Assembly: GCA_024698715.1 (NCBI GenBank)
Contig: JAILRA010000075.1
Location: forward strand, 62,001-126,000
Reading direction: 5' to 3'
Origin: Lachnospiraceae bacterium
GTDB lineage: Bacteria > Bacillota > Clostridia > Lachnospirales > Lachnospiraceae
Length of the DNA: 64,000 nt
The position numbers were made by a program, and so were the translations under genes. The notes beneath the pieces were generated by a model. The model did not search any database and was not told the DNA's origin. It saw only the letters and a list, made by a program, of their open reading frames with translations. Of the stretch, positions 33,779 through 42,278 are shown one piece after another; positions within the stretch are counted from its first letter, which is position 1; every line of letters starts with the position of its first letter.

Positions 33779-36700
33779 ATGTATTTAAAAAGTATTGAAG
33801 TACAGGGCTTTAAATCTTTTGCCAACAAAATAGTACTTCAGTTTAACAACGGCATTACCGGAATAGTCGGACCGAACGGTTCGGGCAAGAGTAATGTAGC
33901 CGATGCCGTAAGATGGGTTCTCGGCGAACAAAGAATAAAACAGTTAAGAGGGGCATCCATGCAGGATGTCATTTTTTCGGGTACGCAATTAAGAAAACCG
34001 GTCGGAAGCGCTTATGTTGCGATCACACTTGATAATTCCGATCATGCACTTGCCATAGATTTCGATGAAGTTACCGTTGCCAGAAGAATATATCGTTCGG
34101 GCGAATCCGAATATCTTATTAACGGTACTGTCTGCAGATTAAAAGATGTTAACGAACTTTTTTATGATACCGGTATCGGTAAAGAAGGATATTCAATTAT
34201 CGGTCAGGGCCAGATCGACAAGATCTTAAGTTCCAAGCCTGAAGACAGACGTGAACTTTTCGATGAAGCTGCAGGTATCGTCAAATTTAAAAGACGTAAG
34301 GTTGAAGCATTAAAGAAACTTGAAAATGAAAGAGCCAACCTTGTCAGGGTGACGGATATTCTTTCCGAACTCGACAGACAGATCGGTCCTCTTGAAAAGC
34401 AGTCTCAAAAAGCCAAGATCTATCTTTCCAAAAAGGAAGAACTGAAAAAATACGATATCAATGTTTTTTTACTTGATTCAGCTGTCATAGACGGTAAGAT
34501 CAACGGCCTTATCGAAAAGGAAAAGATCGCTCAAAAGGATTTTGAAGAGGCGAACATTCAGAGTGAGAAATTAAGAGTAGAATATGAAGAAGTTGAAAAT
34601 ATTCTTGCTCACCTTGAAGAAGAAATAGAAAAGAACAGAAATACCATTTCAAACGGCAATGTCCAGCGCGAAAAGCTTGAAGGTGAGATCAATCTGATCA
34701 ATGAACAGATTTCCACTGCTACCGGTAATATCGAACATCTGAATTCAAGACTTGAAAATCTTGATTCTTCCATTGCGTCCAAAAACAAGGAAATCCAATC
34801 TGTTCTTGAATCTAAAAAGAACATCGATCTGGCAATGGAAGATAAGAAGAAGGCATGCGATGAAGCCAAAGCCTCACTCGAGAAGGTTGAAGCGCAGATT
34901 GAAACAGTTTCTTCATATATAGACAAAGGAAACAGTTTTATCATAGAACTTCTTAATGAAAAAGCAACTATCAAGGGTGAGATTTCGGGTATAGATTCGT
35001 CAGTTTCACAAATGAACATCAGACTTTCGGAAGTGAACGGCAAACTTCTTACGGCTAAATCAGTTGAAGAGAAGCATAACGAAGAGGTCAGAAAATTTGA
35101 AGAAGAATTCAATAAGATAACCGAAGAGATCAAAGAACTTACTCAAAAAGGCAAGGAACTTGATGCTCAGACCGGTAAATTCCGTGAAGAACTGACTGTC
35201 TGCGATGATAAACTCAAAGAAGCGCAGTCCAGATATCATCAGGAAAAATCCAGACTGGATGCTATTTCCAATATATCTGAAAGATATGACGGATTTAATT
35301 CATCAATTAAAAGAGTGATGGAACAGAAATCTTCGGATAAACGCATTATCGGTGTTGTTGCCGATATCATCAAAGTTTCCAAAGAGTATGAAACAGCCAT
35401 AGAGATCGCACTCGGCGGTAATATCCAGAATATCGTAACTAAAGATGAAGACTGTGCGAAGAATCTTATTGAACTTCTGAAGAAAGAAAGAGCCGGAAGA
35501 GCGACTTTTCTTCCTCTTACATCACTTACCAATCCTCAGGAATTCAAACAGCCCGAGGCTTTAAATGAAAAAGGCGTTCTCGGGAAAGCAGATGAGATCG
35601 TAGAGATAGCACCGGAATACGAGAGTGTTGCCAAAACACTTCTCGGTCGTATTCTGGTTGTCGACAATGTTGATAATGCACTTAAAATTGCAAGAAAATA
35701 TGACTTCGGTATCAGAATGGTCACGCTTGAAGGCGAAATGCTCATTCCCGGAGGCGGTATCAGCGGCGGTAATTTCAAGAACAATTCGAATCTTCTCGGA
35801 AGACGAAGAGAAATAGAAGAGCTTGAAAAGAAAGTTAAGGAACTCAACAAGGAACAGAACAGGATCCTCGAAGAAATAGAAGATATAAAATCAAAAAGAA
35901 ACAAAGTCCGTACCGAGATCATAAAGAATAAAGACGATCTTCAGAATGCGTATATCAGACAGAATACCGCAAGGATGAACATTGAAAACGAAAAAGAAAA
36001 GATCGGTACTTCACTTTCTGATTTTGAGGCATTAAAAGAAGAAGCAGCCAAGATAAATCTGGATCTTGAATCTTACGAAAAGCTCAAGACCGAAAAACAA
36101 AAACTTCTGGATGAATCTCTTGTAAAAGAAGAAAACGAAAAGAAGATAACCGAAGAAAAGCAGGCTGAACTCAATGTATTGAAAAATGAGGAAAGTGAAA
36201 AGATCAATGCTGTTAATGCTGCCCAGCTTGTAATGGAAAAACTGGTTCAGCAACAGGATTTTGAACAGTCAAATCTTGACAGACTTAATTCGGAAGCCGA
36301 CAGACTTGTTAAAGACAAGGAAGAAGTTCTCAATTCACGAAACCTTTCAGATAAGGAAATCGAGAGAAAGAAACAGGATCTGGAGAGCATAAAGGAAACG
36401 ATCAAAGCCAGCTTCAGTTATCAGTCCGAGGCTGAGAAGCAGCTTTCTGAAGACATACAGAAAAAAGAAGAACTCAGAAAAAAGAGTAAATCCTATATTG
36501 ATGAAAAAGAAGCCATCAGTCAAAGGATAACCGATTGCGACAAGGAACTTTTCAGATTAAAGACTGCCCGTGAAAAACAGCAGGAGAATCTTGCTTCGTT
36601 CTCATCGTATATCTGGCAGGAATACGACATTACTCTTCAGGATGCCAAACTTTTAAGAGACGAGGAACTCAACGATCTTTCGGAAATGAAGAAAAGAGTC

Positions 36701-37363
36701 CATACTCTTAAGGATGAGATCAAGAAACTGGGCGATGTAAATGTCAATTCCATAGAAGAATACAAAGAAGTATTCGAAAGACATTCATTTTTGTCCACGC
36801 AGCATAAGGATCTTCTTGAAGCGGAAAAAGAATTGGTCAAGATCATCGACGAACTTGATGTGGCAATGAGAACGCAGTTTAAGGAACAGTTTGGACTCAT
36901 TTCACTTGAATTCGATAAAGTGTTCAGGGAACTGTTCGGTGGCGGTCAGGCAACTCTGGAACTTCTGGATGAAGAAGACATACTTGAAGCGGGAATAAAG
37001 ATCAATGCGCAGCCACCCGGAAAGAAACTGCAGAATATGATGCAGCTTTCAGGCGGTGAAAAGGCACTTACCGCGATCTCACTTCTTTTTGCCATTCAGA
37101 ACCTGAAACCTTCACCTTTCTGCCTGCTTGATGAGATTGAAGCCGCACTGGATGAGAGCAATGTTGACAGATTTGCCAAACATCTGATGAAAATGACAAA
37201 GCATACTCAGTTTATCGTCATCACTCACAGAAGAGGTACGATGAACAAAGCCGACAGATTATACGGTATCACCATGCAGGAAAAAGGTGTTTCCGCACTG
37301 GTAAGCGTCGATCTTGTCGATAAAGAACTCGAAAAAGAAGAGAAGAAAAAGGCGAGCGAATAA
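33779..37363 (+). CDS. smc: Chromosome segregation protein SMC
   Basis: A full 1194-residue SMC, the condensin ATPase that organises chromosomes with ScpA/ScpB. N-terminal head with Walker A GIVGPNGSGKSNVADAVRWV (about residues 29-48); two long coiled coils; hinge at about residues 505-680 (GVVADIIKVSKEYETAIEIA and GEMLIPGGGISGGNFKN); C-terminal head with signature QLSGGEKALTAISLLFAI and Walker B FCLLDEIEAALDESNVDRFA. AAGGAAG precedes ATG. ftsY starts directly after the stop. Complete. Confidence 0.97.
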   Translation: MYLKSIEVQGFKSFANKIVLQFNNGITGIVGPNGSGKSNVADAVRWVLGEQRIKQLRGASMQDVIFSGTQLRKPVGSAYVAITLDNSDHALAIDFDEVTVARRIYRSGESEYLINGTVCRLKDVNELFYDTGIGKEGYSIIGQGQIDKILSSKPEDRRELFDEAAGIVKFKRRKVEALKKLENERANLVRVTDILSELDRQIGPLEKQSQKAKIYLSKKEELKKYDINVFLLDSAVIDGKINGLIEKEKIAQKDFEEANIQSEKLRVEYEEVENILAHLEEEIEKNRNTISNGNVQREKLEGEINLINEQISTATGNIEHLNSRLENLDSSIASKNKEIQSVLESKKNIDLAMEDKKKACDEAKASLEKVEAQIETVSSYIDKGNSFIIELLNEKATIKGEISGIDSSVSQMNIRLSEVNGKLLTAKSVEEKHNEEVRKFEEEFNKITEEIKELTQKGKELDAQTGKFREELTVCDDKLKEAQSRYHQEKSRLDAISNISERYDGFNSSIKRVMEQKSSDKRIIGVVADIIKVSKEYETAIEIALGGNIQNIVTKDEDCAKNLIELLKKERAGRATFLPLTSLTNPQEFKQPEALNEKGVLGKADEIVEIAPEYESVAKTLLGRILVVDNVDNALKIARKYDFGIRMVTLEGEMLIPGGGISGGNFKNNSNLLGRRREIEELEKKVKELNKEQNRILEEIEDIKSKRNKVRTEIIKNKDDLQNAYIRQNTARMNIENEKEKIGTSLSDFEALKEEAAKINLDLESYEKLKTEKQKLLDESLVKEENEKKITEEKQAELNVLKNEESEKINAVNAAQLVMEKLVQQQDFEQSNLDRLNSEADRLVKDKEEVLNSRNLSDKEIERKKQDLESIKETIKASFSYQSEAEKQLSEDIQKKEELRKKSKSYIDEKEAISQRITDCDKELFRLKTAREKQQENLASFSSYIWQEYDITLQDAKLLRDEELNDLSEMKKRVHTLKDEIKKLGDVNVNSIEEYKEVFERHSFLSTQHKDLLEAEKELVKIIDELDVAMRTQFKEQFGLISLEFDKVFRELFGGGQATLELLDEEDILEAGIKINAQPPGKKLQNMMQLSGGEKALTAISLLFAIQNLKPSPFCLLDEIEAALDESNVDRFAKHLMKMTKHTQFIVITHRRGTMNKADRLYGITMQEKGVSALVSVDLVDKELEKEEKKKASE

Positions 37364-38293
37364 ATGGAAAAAGAAAAAGGCGGATTTTTTGCCAAACTTA
37401 AGAACGGATTAAATAAAACCAGGATTAATCTTCTGGATGGTCTCGACAGTGTATTTCACGGATTCAGTGAGATTGACGATGATTTTTATGAGGAACTTGA
37501 AGAAGTTCTTGTTATGGCCGATATAGGTGTTCAGACGACAGGTGAGATCATTGAAGAGATCAAGACTCTGGTCAAGGTTGAACATATCAAAAGACCTGAG
37601 GATTGCAGAGAATATCTTATAAATCTTCTTGCCGAAAGACTCGACATCGGTGAGAATCAGTATCTGTTTGAAAAAGAAAGATCGATCATATTTGTCATAG
37701 GTGTGAACGGTGTCGGAAAGACAACCTCGATCGGAAAACTGGCTTATAATTTTAAAGCCGATAACAGAAGAGTTCTGATCGCAGCTGCTGATACCTTCAG
37801 AGCCGCTGCAACCGAACAGCTTGAAGCATGGGCGAATCGCGTCGGCGTTCCCATGGTAGGCGCAAAAGAAGGTACGGATCCCGCCAGCGTTATCTTTGAT
37901 GCGCTCCAGTCCGCAAAAGCCAAAGATGTGGATATTCTTTTATGCGATACGGCCGGACGTCTTCACAATAAGAAGAATCTTATGGAAGAACTTAAAAAGA
38001 TGAACCGTATAATCGATAAGGAATTTCCGGGAATACACAGGGAAAACCTGCTCGTTCTCGATGCATCGACAGGTCAGAATGCTCTTAATCAGGCCAAAGA
38101 GTTTAAGGATGCATGTAATATTACGGGAATTATACTTACCAAGATGGACGGTACCGCAAAGGGCGGGATCGCGATAGCAATCTGGCAGGAACTCGGTATT
38201 CCGGTTAAATACATAGGAGTCGGAGAAGGTATCGAGGATCTTCAGAAATTTGATTCAAAATCTTTTGTAAAGGCTATTTTTGATAATGATTAA
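37364..38293 (+). CDS. ftsY: Signal recognition particle receptor FtsY
   Basis: A 309-residue SRP receptor GTPase that docks SRP-ribosome complexes at the membrane. N-terminal helical domain then NG domain with P-loop VIGVNGVGKTTSIGKLAYNF, DTFRAAATEQLEAW, LLCDTAGRLHNKKNLMEEL, ILTKMDGTAKGGIAIAI and GVGEGIEDLQKFDSKSFVKA. The acidic A domain seen in E. coli is absent, as usual in Firmicutes. ATG is the base after the smc stop. Confidence 0.96.
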   Translation: MEKEKGGFFAKLKNGLNKTRINLLDGLDSVFHGFSEIDDDFYEELEEVLVMADIGVQTTGEIIEEIKTLVKVEHIKRPEDCREYLINLLAERLDIGENQYLFEKERSIIFVIGVNGVGKTTSIGKLAYNFKADNRRVLIAAADTFRAAATEQLEAWANRVGVPMVGAKEGTDPASVIFDALQSAKAKDVDILLCDTAGRLHNKKNLMEELKKMNRIIDKEFPGIHRENLLVLDASTGQNALNQAKEFKDACNITGIILTKMDGTAKGGIAIAIWQELGIPVKYIGVGEGIEDLQKFDSKSFVKAIFDND

Positions 38294-38315
38294 TTCAAAA
38301 ATCAATATATTTAAG

Positions 38316-38355
38316 CGGTGTCAAGTAAAAAGTCTTGACACCGTATTTTTATTTT
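38316..38355 (+). terminator. Terminator after ftsY
   Basis: CGGTGTCAAG (38316-38325) pairs perfectly with CTTGACACCG (38334-38343), followed by TATTTTTATTTT. The 3' arm contains the -35 of the next promoter. Confidence 0.88.
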
Positions 38356-38363
38356 GTTATATT
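38335..38363 (+). promoter_or_regulatory. ylxM-ffh promoter overlapping the ftsY terminator
   Basis: TTGACA (38335-38340) lies within the 3' arm and stem of the ftsY terminator; 17 bases on is TATATT (38358-38363). A near-consensus sigma-A promoter. The leader of about 69 bases contains a small CCC-AAAAT-GGG hairpin. Confidence 0.75.
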
Positions 38364-38438
38364 AATTAGGCTGGTCCCAAAATGGGCATTCGGCAATGAT
38401 GTTGATCTGCTCATGACATTTTGACGAAGGAGTTTTAA

Positions 38439-38777
38439 ATGGAAAGAATTGTCGAGAGATCTGTTTTATTTGATATTTACGGCAATCTTCTGACCGAACA
38501 TCAGAGAAAGATATATTCGGATGTGGTCGATAACGATTATTCTCTTTCGGAGATAGGCGAGGAAATGGGTATTTCCAGACAGGGAGTTCATGATGCCATC
38601 AAAAGGATCGACAAAACACTTAATGAATACGAAGATAAGCTGCATATTGCGGAAAGTTATCTTAAGAATAAAGAAATAATCGAAAGATTAAGAGAAGTGA
38701 CCCGGAATATTGAGATTTCGGATAATGAAAAAGAATTGATCAATGAATTGATAGATGAACTTGCAGAGGGATTGTAA
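38439..38777 (+). CDS. ylxM: YlxM family DNA-binding/SRP-associated protein
   Basis: A 112-residue YlxM/p13-family protein with a sigma-like helix-turn-helix: LLTEHQRKIYSDVVDNDYSL followed by SEIGEEMGISRQGVHDAIKR. It is encoded with ffh in most Firmicutes and is thought to affect SRP. GAAGGAG precedes ATG. Its TAA overlaps the ffh ATG by one base. Confidence 0.9.
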   Translation: MERIVERSVLFDIYGNLLTEHQRKIYSDVVDNDYSLSEIGEEMGISRQGVHDAIKRIDKTLNEYEDKLHIAESYLKNKEIIERLREVTRNIEISDNEKELINELIDELAEGL

Positions 38778-40162
38778 TGGCTTTTGAAAATTTAACGGAC
38801 AAACTTACAAAAGTATTTAAGAATCTGCGTTCAAAAGGCAGACTTACCGAAGAAGACGTCAAAGTCGCATTAAAAGAAGTAAAACTGGCCTTGCTTGAAG
38901 CTGACGTTAACTATAAGGTTGTAAAGAACTTTATCAAATCCGTGGAAGAGAGAGCGATCGGAACCGAAGTTCTCGAAGGTCTCAATCCCGGACAGGCGGT
39001 TGTTAAGATCGTTAACGAGGAGCTTACCAAAACTCTCGGTGACGAAACCGTTGAACTTAAATTTGAACCCGGACAGGCAATAACGGTCATCATGCTCTGC
39101 GGCCTTCAGGGTGCAGGTAAAACCACCACAGCTGCAAAACTTGCAGGACAGTTTATAAAGAAGGGTAAGAAACCACTACTTGTTGCACTTGATGTTTATC
39201 GTCCAGCTGCTATCAAACAGCTGCAGGTCAACGGTGAAAAACAGGGCGTGGATGTTTTCTCGATGGGAGACAATGTAAAGCCTGTTGAGATAGCAAAACA
39301 GAGTATCGAATTCGCAAAACAGAATCATCATAATGTTATCATCTTCGATACCGCAGGACGTTTGCATATAGATGATGCTCTGATGCAGGAGCTTGTTGAG
39401 ATAAAGAAAAATGTTACCGTTCATAAAACCATTCTTGTTGTAGACGCGATGATCGGTCAGGATTCCGTAAATGTTGCAAAGGATTTCAATGACAGGATCG
39501 GAATTGACGGACTTATCTTAAGCAAGATGGACGGTGATACAAGAGGCGGTGCGGCACTTTCGATCAAAGCCGTTACCGGAGTGCCCATTCTTTATGTAGG
39601 TATGGGAGAGAAGCTTTCCGATCTTGAACAGTTCTATCCTGACAGAATGGCCAACAGGATCCTGGGAATGGGCGATGTCCTTACGCTTATCGATAAGGTC
39701 ATGCAGGAAACCGAGGAAATCGATACAGATAAAGAAAAGGATATGATGGCCCGCCTGAAAAAAGGCAAGTTTGATTTCAATGACTACCTTGAGAGTATGA
39801 ACCAGATGAAAAAGATGGGCGGTCTATCATCGATGCTCGGTCTGATGCCCAATATGGGAATCTCAAAGGATGATCTTGAAGGTGCCATTGATGAAAAACA
39901 GATGAAACAGATGGAAGCAATCGTGCTTTCCATGACCAAGAAAGAGAGATCGAACCCCAAGCTTTTGAATCCTCAGAGAAAACACAGGATCGCAAAAGGT
40001 GCGGGTGTTGATATAGCCGTAGTAAACAGATTCGTAAAACAGTTTGAACAGACGCAGAAGCTTATGAAACAGATGCCGGGTCTTATGGGCGGCAAGAAAA
40101 AAGGACGTTTCGGCGGCTTCGGAGGCATGGGCGGACCCGGAGGATTCAAAATGCCTTTTTAA
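38777..40162 (+). CDS. ffh: Signal recognition particle protein Ffh
   Basis: A 461-residue SRP54 GTPase that binds 4.5S RNA and signal sequences. NG domain with P-loop MLCGLQGAGKTTTAAKLAGQ, LVALDVYRPAAIKQLQV, IIFDTAGRLHIDDALMQEL, ILSKMDGDTRGGAALSIKAV; methionine-rich M domain from about residue 320 (NQMKKMGGLSSMLGLMPNMG, then ILSMTKKERSNP type motif) and a Gly/Phe/Met-rich C-terminus (GRFGGFGGMGGPGGF). Complete. Confidence 0.96.
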   Translation: MAFENLTDKLTKVFKNLRSKGRLTEEDVKVALKEVKLALLEADVNYKVVKNFIKSVEERAIGTEVLEGLNPGQAVVKIVNEELTKTLGDETVELKFEPGQAITVIMLCGLQGAGKTTTAAKLAGQFIKKGKKPLLVALDVYRPAAIKQLQVNGEKQGVDVFSMGDNVKPVEIAKQSIEFAKQNHHNVIIFDTAGRLHIDDALMQELVEIKKNVTVHKTILVVDAMIGQDSVNVAKDFNDRIGIDGLILSKMDGDTRGGAALSIKAVTGVPILYVGMGEKLSDLEQFYPDRMANRILGMGDVLTLIDKVMQETEEIDTDKEKDMMARLKKGKFDFNDYLESMNQMKKMGGLSSMLGLMPNMGISKDDLEGAIDEKQMKQMEAIVLSMTKKERSNPKLLNPQRKHRIAKGAGVDIAVVNRFVKQFEQTQKLMKQMPGLMGGKKKGRFGGFGGMGGPGGFKMPF

Positions 40163-40233
40163 CAAGTCAATTCCTTCCTTTCGGAAGATTTTGAAATAAA
40201 TATTTTATATATAATTTTATGGAGGACTAAAAA

Positions 40234-40479
40234 ATGTCAGTTAAAATCAGATTAAGCAGAATGGGTTATAAGAGAAATCCTATTTACAGAATCGTAGTTT
40301 CAGATTCAAGAACTGCAAGAAACGGCGGATGCATTGAAGAGATCGGTACATATGATCCCAACAAGAATCCTTCCGAATTCAAAGTAAACGAAGAATTGGC
40401 TAAGAAGTGGCTCAACAACGGTGCTCAGCCTACAGAAACAGTTGCTAAGATCTTTAAGATTGCAGGTATTGAAAAATAA
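40234..40479 (+). CDS. rpsP: Ribosomal protein S16
   Basis: An 81-residue S16: [20 protein letters not shown] then [20 protein letters not shown], a typical N-terminus, and [26 protein letters not shown] precedes ATG. Followed by khpA, as in other Firmicutes. Confidence 0.96.
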   Translation: MSVKIRLSRMGYKRNPIYRIVVSDSRTARNGGCIEEIGTYDPNKNPSEFKVNEELAKKWLNNGAQPTETVAKIFKIAGIEK

Positions 40480-40506
40480 TTGGAATGATTCACAGGAGGC
40501 AAATTC

Positions 40507-40734
40507 GTGAAAGAACTTGTAGAAACTATTGCGAAAGCTCTTGTAGATCATCCCGAAGAAGTAACCGTAACTGAAAACGTTGACGGAAAAAACGTTGAAA
40601 TTAATCTTCATGTTGCGCAGAGCGACATGGGTAAGGTAATCGGAAAGCAGGGAAGAATAGCCAAAGCAATCAGAATGGTTGTTAAGGCTGCGTCTGTTAA
40701 GGATGATTTACAGGTAGATGTAAATATTGAGTGA
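40507..40734 (+). CDS. khpA: KH-domain RNA-binding protein KhpA
   Basis: A 75-residue single KH-domain protein (KhpA/YlqC) with GKVIGKQGRIAKAIRMVVKA. It pairs with KhpB/Jag in Gram-positives and affects RNA metabolism and cell elongation. Starts with GTG 40507 after AGGAGG. Its TGA stop abuts the TGA stop of the convergent gene (TGATCA, 40732-40737); no terminator lies between. Confidence 0.92.
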   Translation: MKELVETIAKALVDHPEEVTVTENVDGKNVEINLHVAQSDMGKVIGKQGRIAKAIRMVVKAASVKDDLQVDVNIE

Positions 40735-41001
40735 TCAGTCTTCCTCGATTATCTGAATTTCAAGATAGTCGAAATCGATTGATTCAATGAAAGAATCCTT
40801 TGAAAAACGTGTTTTAGAAACAGATTTGAATTCGGAAATGTTTTTGTCGAGCCAGATAGGTACGGGCAGATCCAGATCCAGACATCCGGTTTCAAGGGAT
40901 TTGAAGACTTTGTGAGTACGCGTGTCATTGCTTTCGTCTTTAATAGTCAGATCTTTTATAAGATGATTGTCTTTGATTTCTTTAATCCATAGTCTGAACA
41001 T
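40735..41001 (-). CDS. Conserved small protein of unknown function
   Basis: An 88-residue soluble protein opening MFRLWIKEIKDNHLIKDLTI and ending FIESIDFDYLEIQIIEED. It has no cysteines, no membrane segment and no motif with a known function. I believe close relatives occur in Lachnospiraceae, which fits the ordinary codon use and a good ribosome binding site (GAGGT before ATG on the minus strand). It sits where rimM and trmD would normally follow khpA, reading the other way. Confidence 0.75.
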   Translation of the reverse strand: MFRLWIKEIKDNHLIKDLTIKDESNDTRTHKVFKSLETGCLDLDLPVPIWLDKNISEFKSVSKTRFSKDSFIESIDFDYLEIQIIEED

Positions 41002-41143
41002 AGATTACCTCGAAGAATTAATGTCTGCAATTGTATCAATAACGAATATATTCTACCATATCTTGATGGGATTATTCGTATAATTTTATAATTTTGTTGA
41101 AAATTAAATAAAGTATTGAATAATTGCTGTTTTTGTGGTAATT

Positions 41144-41220
41144 TATTATAGTTGCGTAAAGAGATGGTCCGCTGAGCATATTGACTTATGAACATCCGAT
41201 GAAACAAAAGGAGTATAAAA
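41144..41220 (+). promoter_or_regulatory. Candidate L19 leader with promoter -10
   Basis: A -10-like TATTAT (41144-41149) is followed by a leader that can fold with GATG (41163-41166) to CATC (41193-41196) and CATA (41177-41180) to TATG (41187-41190), with TCCGCTGAG in between. Position and features suit an rplS autoregulatory leader, but I could not compare it to the Rfam model. Confidence 0.45.
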
Positions 41221-41564
41221 TGAACGAAATTATCAAAGAAATTGAAAGTGCTCAGTTAAAAGAGAGCGTTCCTTCTTTTGAAGTCGGTGATACCGTTAAG
41301 GTTCACAACAGAATTCAGGAAGGTAACAAAACAAGAATCCAGATCTTCGAAGGTACTGTTATCAAAGTACAGGGCGGATCAAACCGTCAGACATTTACGG
41401 TACGTAAGATTTCAAACGGCTGCGGTGTTGAGAAGACATGGCCCATTCATTCTCCCAACGTTGTAAACGTTGAAGTTGTTCGTAAAGGTAAGATCAGAAG
41501 AGCTAAACTTTTCTACTTAAGAGACAGAGTAGGAAAGAAAGCAAAAGTAAAAGAAAGAATTTAA
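41221..41564 (+). CDS. rplS: Ribosomal protein L19
   Basis: A 114-residue L19: [20 protein letters not shown] then [54 protein letters not shown]. The frame extends upstream to 41181, but AAAGGAG eight bases before ATG 41221 and the family start support this one. trmD normally precedes rplS but is absent here. Confidence 0.96.
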
Positions 41565-41577
41565 TTTCGAACACTGA

Positions 41578-41603
41578 GGCAGGATGTGAATCCTGCCTTT
41601 TTT
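41578..41603 (+). terminator. Terminator after rplS
   Basis: GGCAGGAT (41578-41585) and ATCCTGCC (41590-41597) around GTGA, followed by six T, then ATGCA. Confidence 0.92.
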
Positions 41604-41628
41604 ATGCATAATGTTTGACAGATAAAAT

Positions 41629-41658
41629 TTGCGAATATATGGATAAATATAGTATAAT
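41629..41658 (+). promoter_or_regulatory. lepB promoter
   Basis: TTGCGA (41629-41634), 18-bp spacer, TATAAT (41653-41658), about 35 bases before ATG 41693. Confidence 0.55.
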
Positions 41659-41692
41659 AAATATTTGATGATTTTTGATTTCCGGTGAAAAG

Positions 41693-42277
41693 ATGAAAAA
41701 AAGAAAAGGTCTTACTTTCATAAAAAAAGAAAAAAAGATTAAGCCTCATCATTTTACATGGGTTTTTGTACTTTTGTTCTGGATGGCTGCTGTTTCCTTT
41801 ATTGCATTTGTCCTTGTTCTTATATTCGGAACAAGAAGTGTGGTTATCGGAGACAGTATGAATCCTCTTTTGTACAATTCTGAAGTTGTTTTGATAAACA
41901 AATCATCATTTTTGATATTAAAACCTCAGGTTAACGATATCATAGCTTTTTATCCCAACGGAAATACCAAATCTCATTTTTACATCAAAAGAGTAGTTGC
42001 GGTCCCCGGAGACAAGGTTCTTATTCAAAACGGTCGCCTTTATGTGAATGATGAACTTTTTGAATTTGAAGGTCTCTATGAACCGATGGAATATGCCGGT
42101 ATGGCCGAAAATGAGATCGTGCTTGAAAAAGATGAATTCTTTGTGCTGGGCGACAACAGAAAAGAATCCGAAGATTCGAGATACGGTAATATCGGTCCGG
42201 TAAAAAGAGATGATATCATCGGGCGTGTTTGGTTTCATTTTAAATACGGTGACGAAAAAGCCGGTCTGGTAAAATAA
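41693..42277 (+). CDS. lepB: Signal peptidase I (first copy)
   Basis: A 194-residue type I signal peptidase that removes signal peptides outside the membrane. A basic N-terminus precedes one membrane helix (FVLLFWMAAVSFIAFVLVLI, about residues 24-43); catalytic Ser lies in VIGDSMNPLL, catalytic Lys in SHFYIKRVVAVPGDK, and box E is FVLGDNRKESEDSRYG. An in-frame TTG at 41675 is rejected for lack of any signal. Two bases separate it from rbgA. A second signal peptidase follows rbgA. Confidence 0.92.
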   Translation: MKKRKGLTFIKKEKKIKPHHFTWVFVLLFWMAAVSFIAFVLVLIFGTRSVVIGDSMNPLLYNSEVVLINKSSFLILKPQVNDIIAFYPNGNTKSHFYIKRVVAVPGDKVLIQNGRLYVNDELFEFEGLYEPMEYAGMAENEIVLEKDEFFVLGDNRKESEDSRYGNIGPVKRDDIIGRVWFHFKYGDEKAGLVK

Positions 42278-42278
42278 T

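Noticed and set aside
35536..35922. Ser-rich minus-strand open frames within smc
   Set aside because: These frames mirror the codon pattern of the plus-strand coiled coil (Glu/Lys codons give Ser/Phe/Leu on the other strand) and have no start signals.
40191..40215. Promoter before rpsP (TTGAAA...TATAAT)
   Set aside because: Spacer is only 13 bases and the predicted start would fall in the ribosome binding site.
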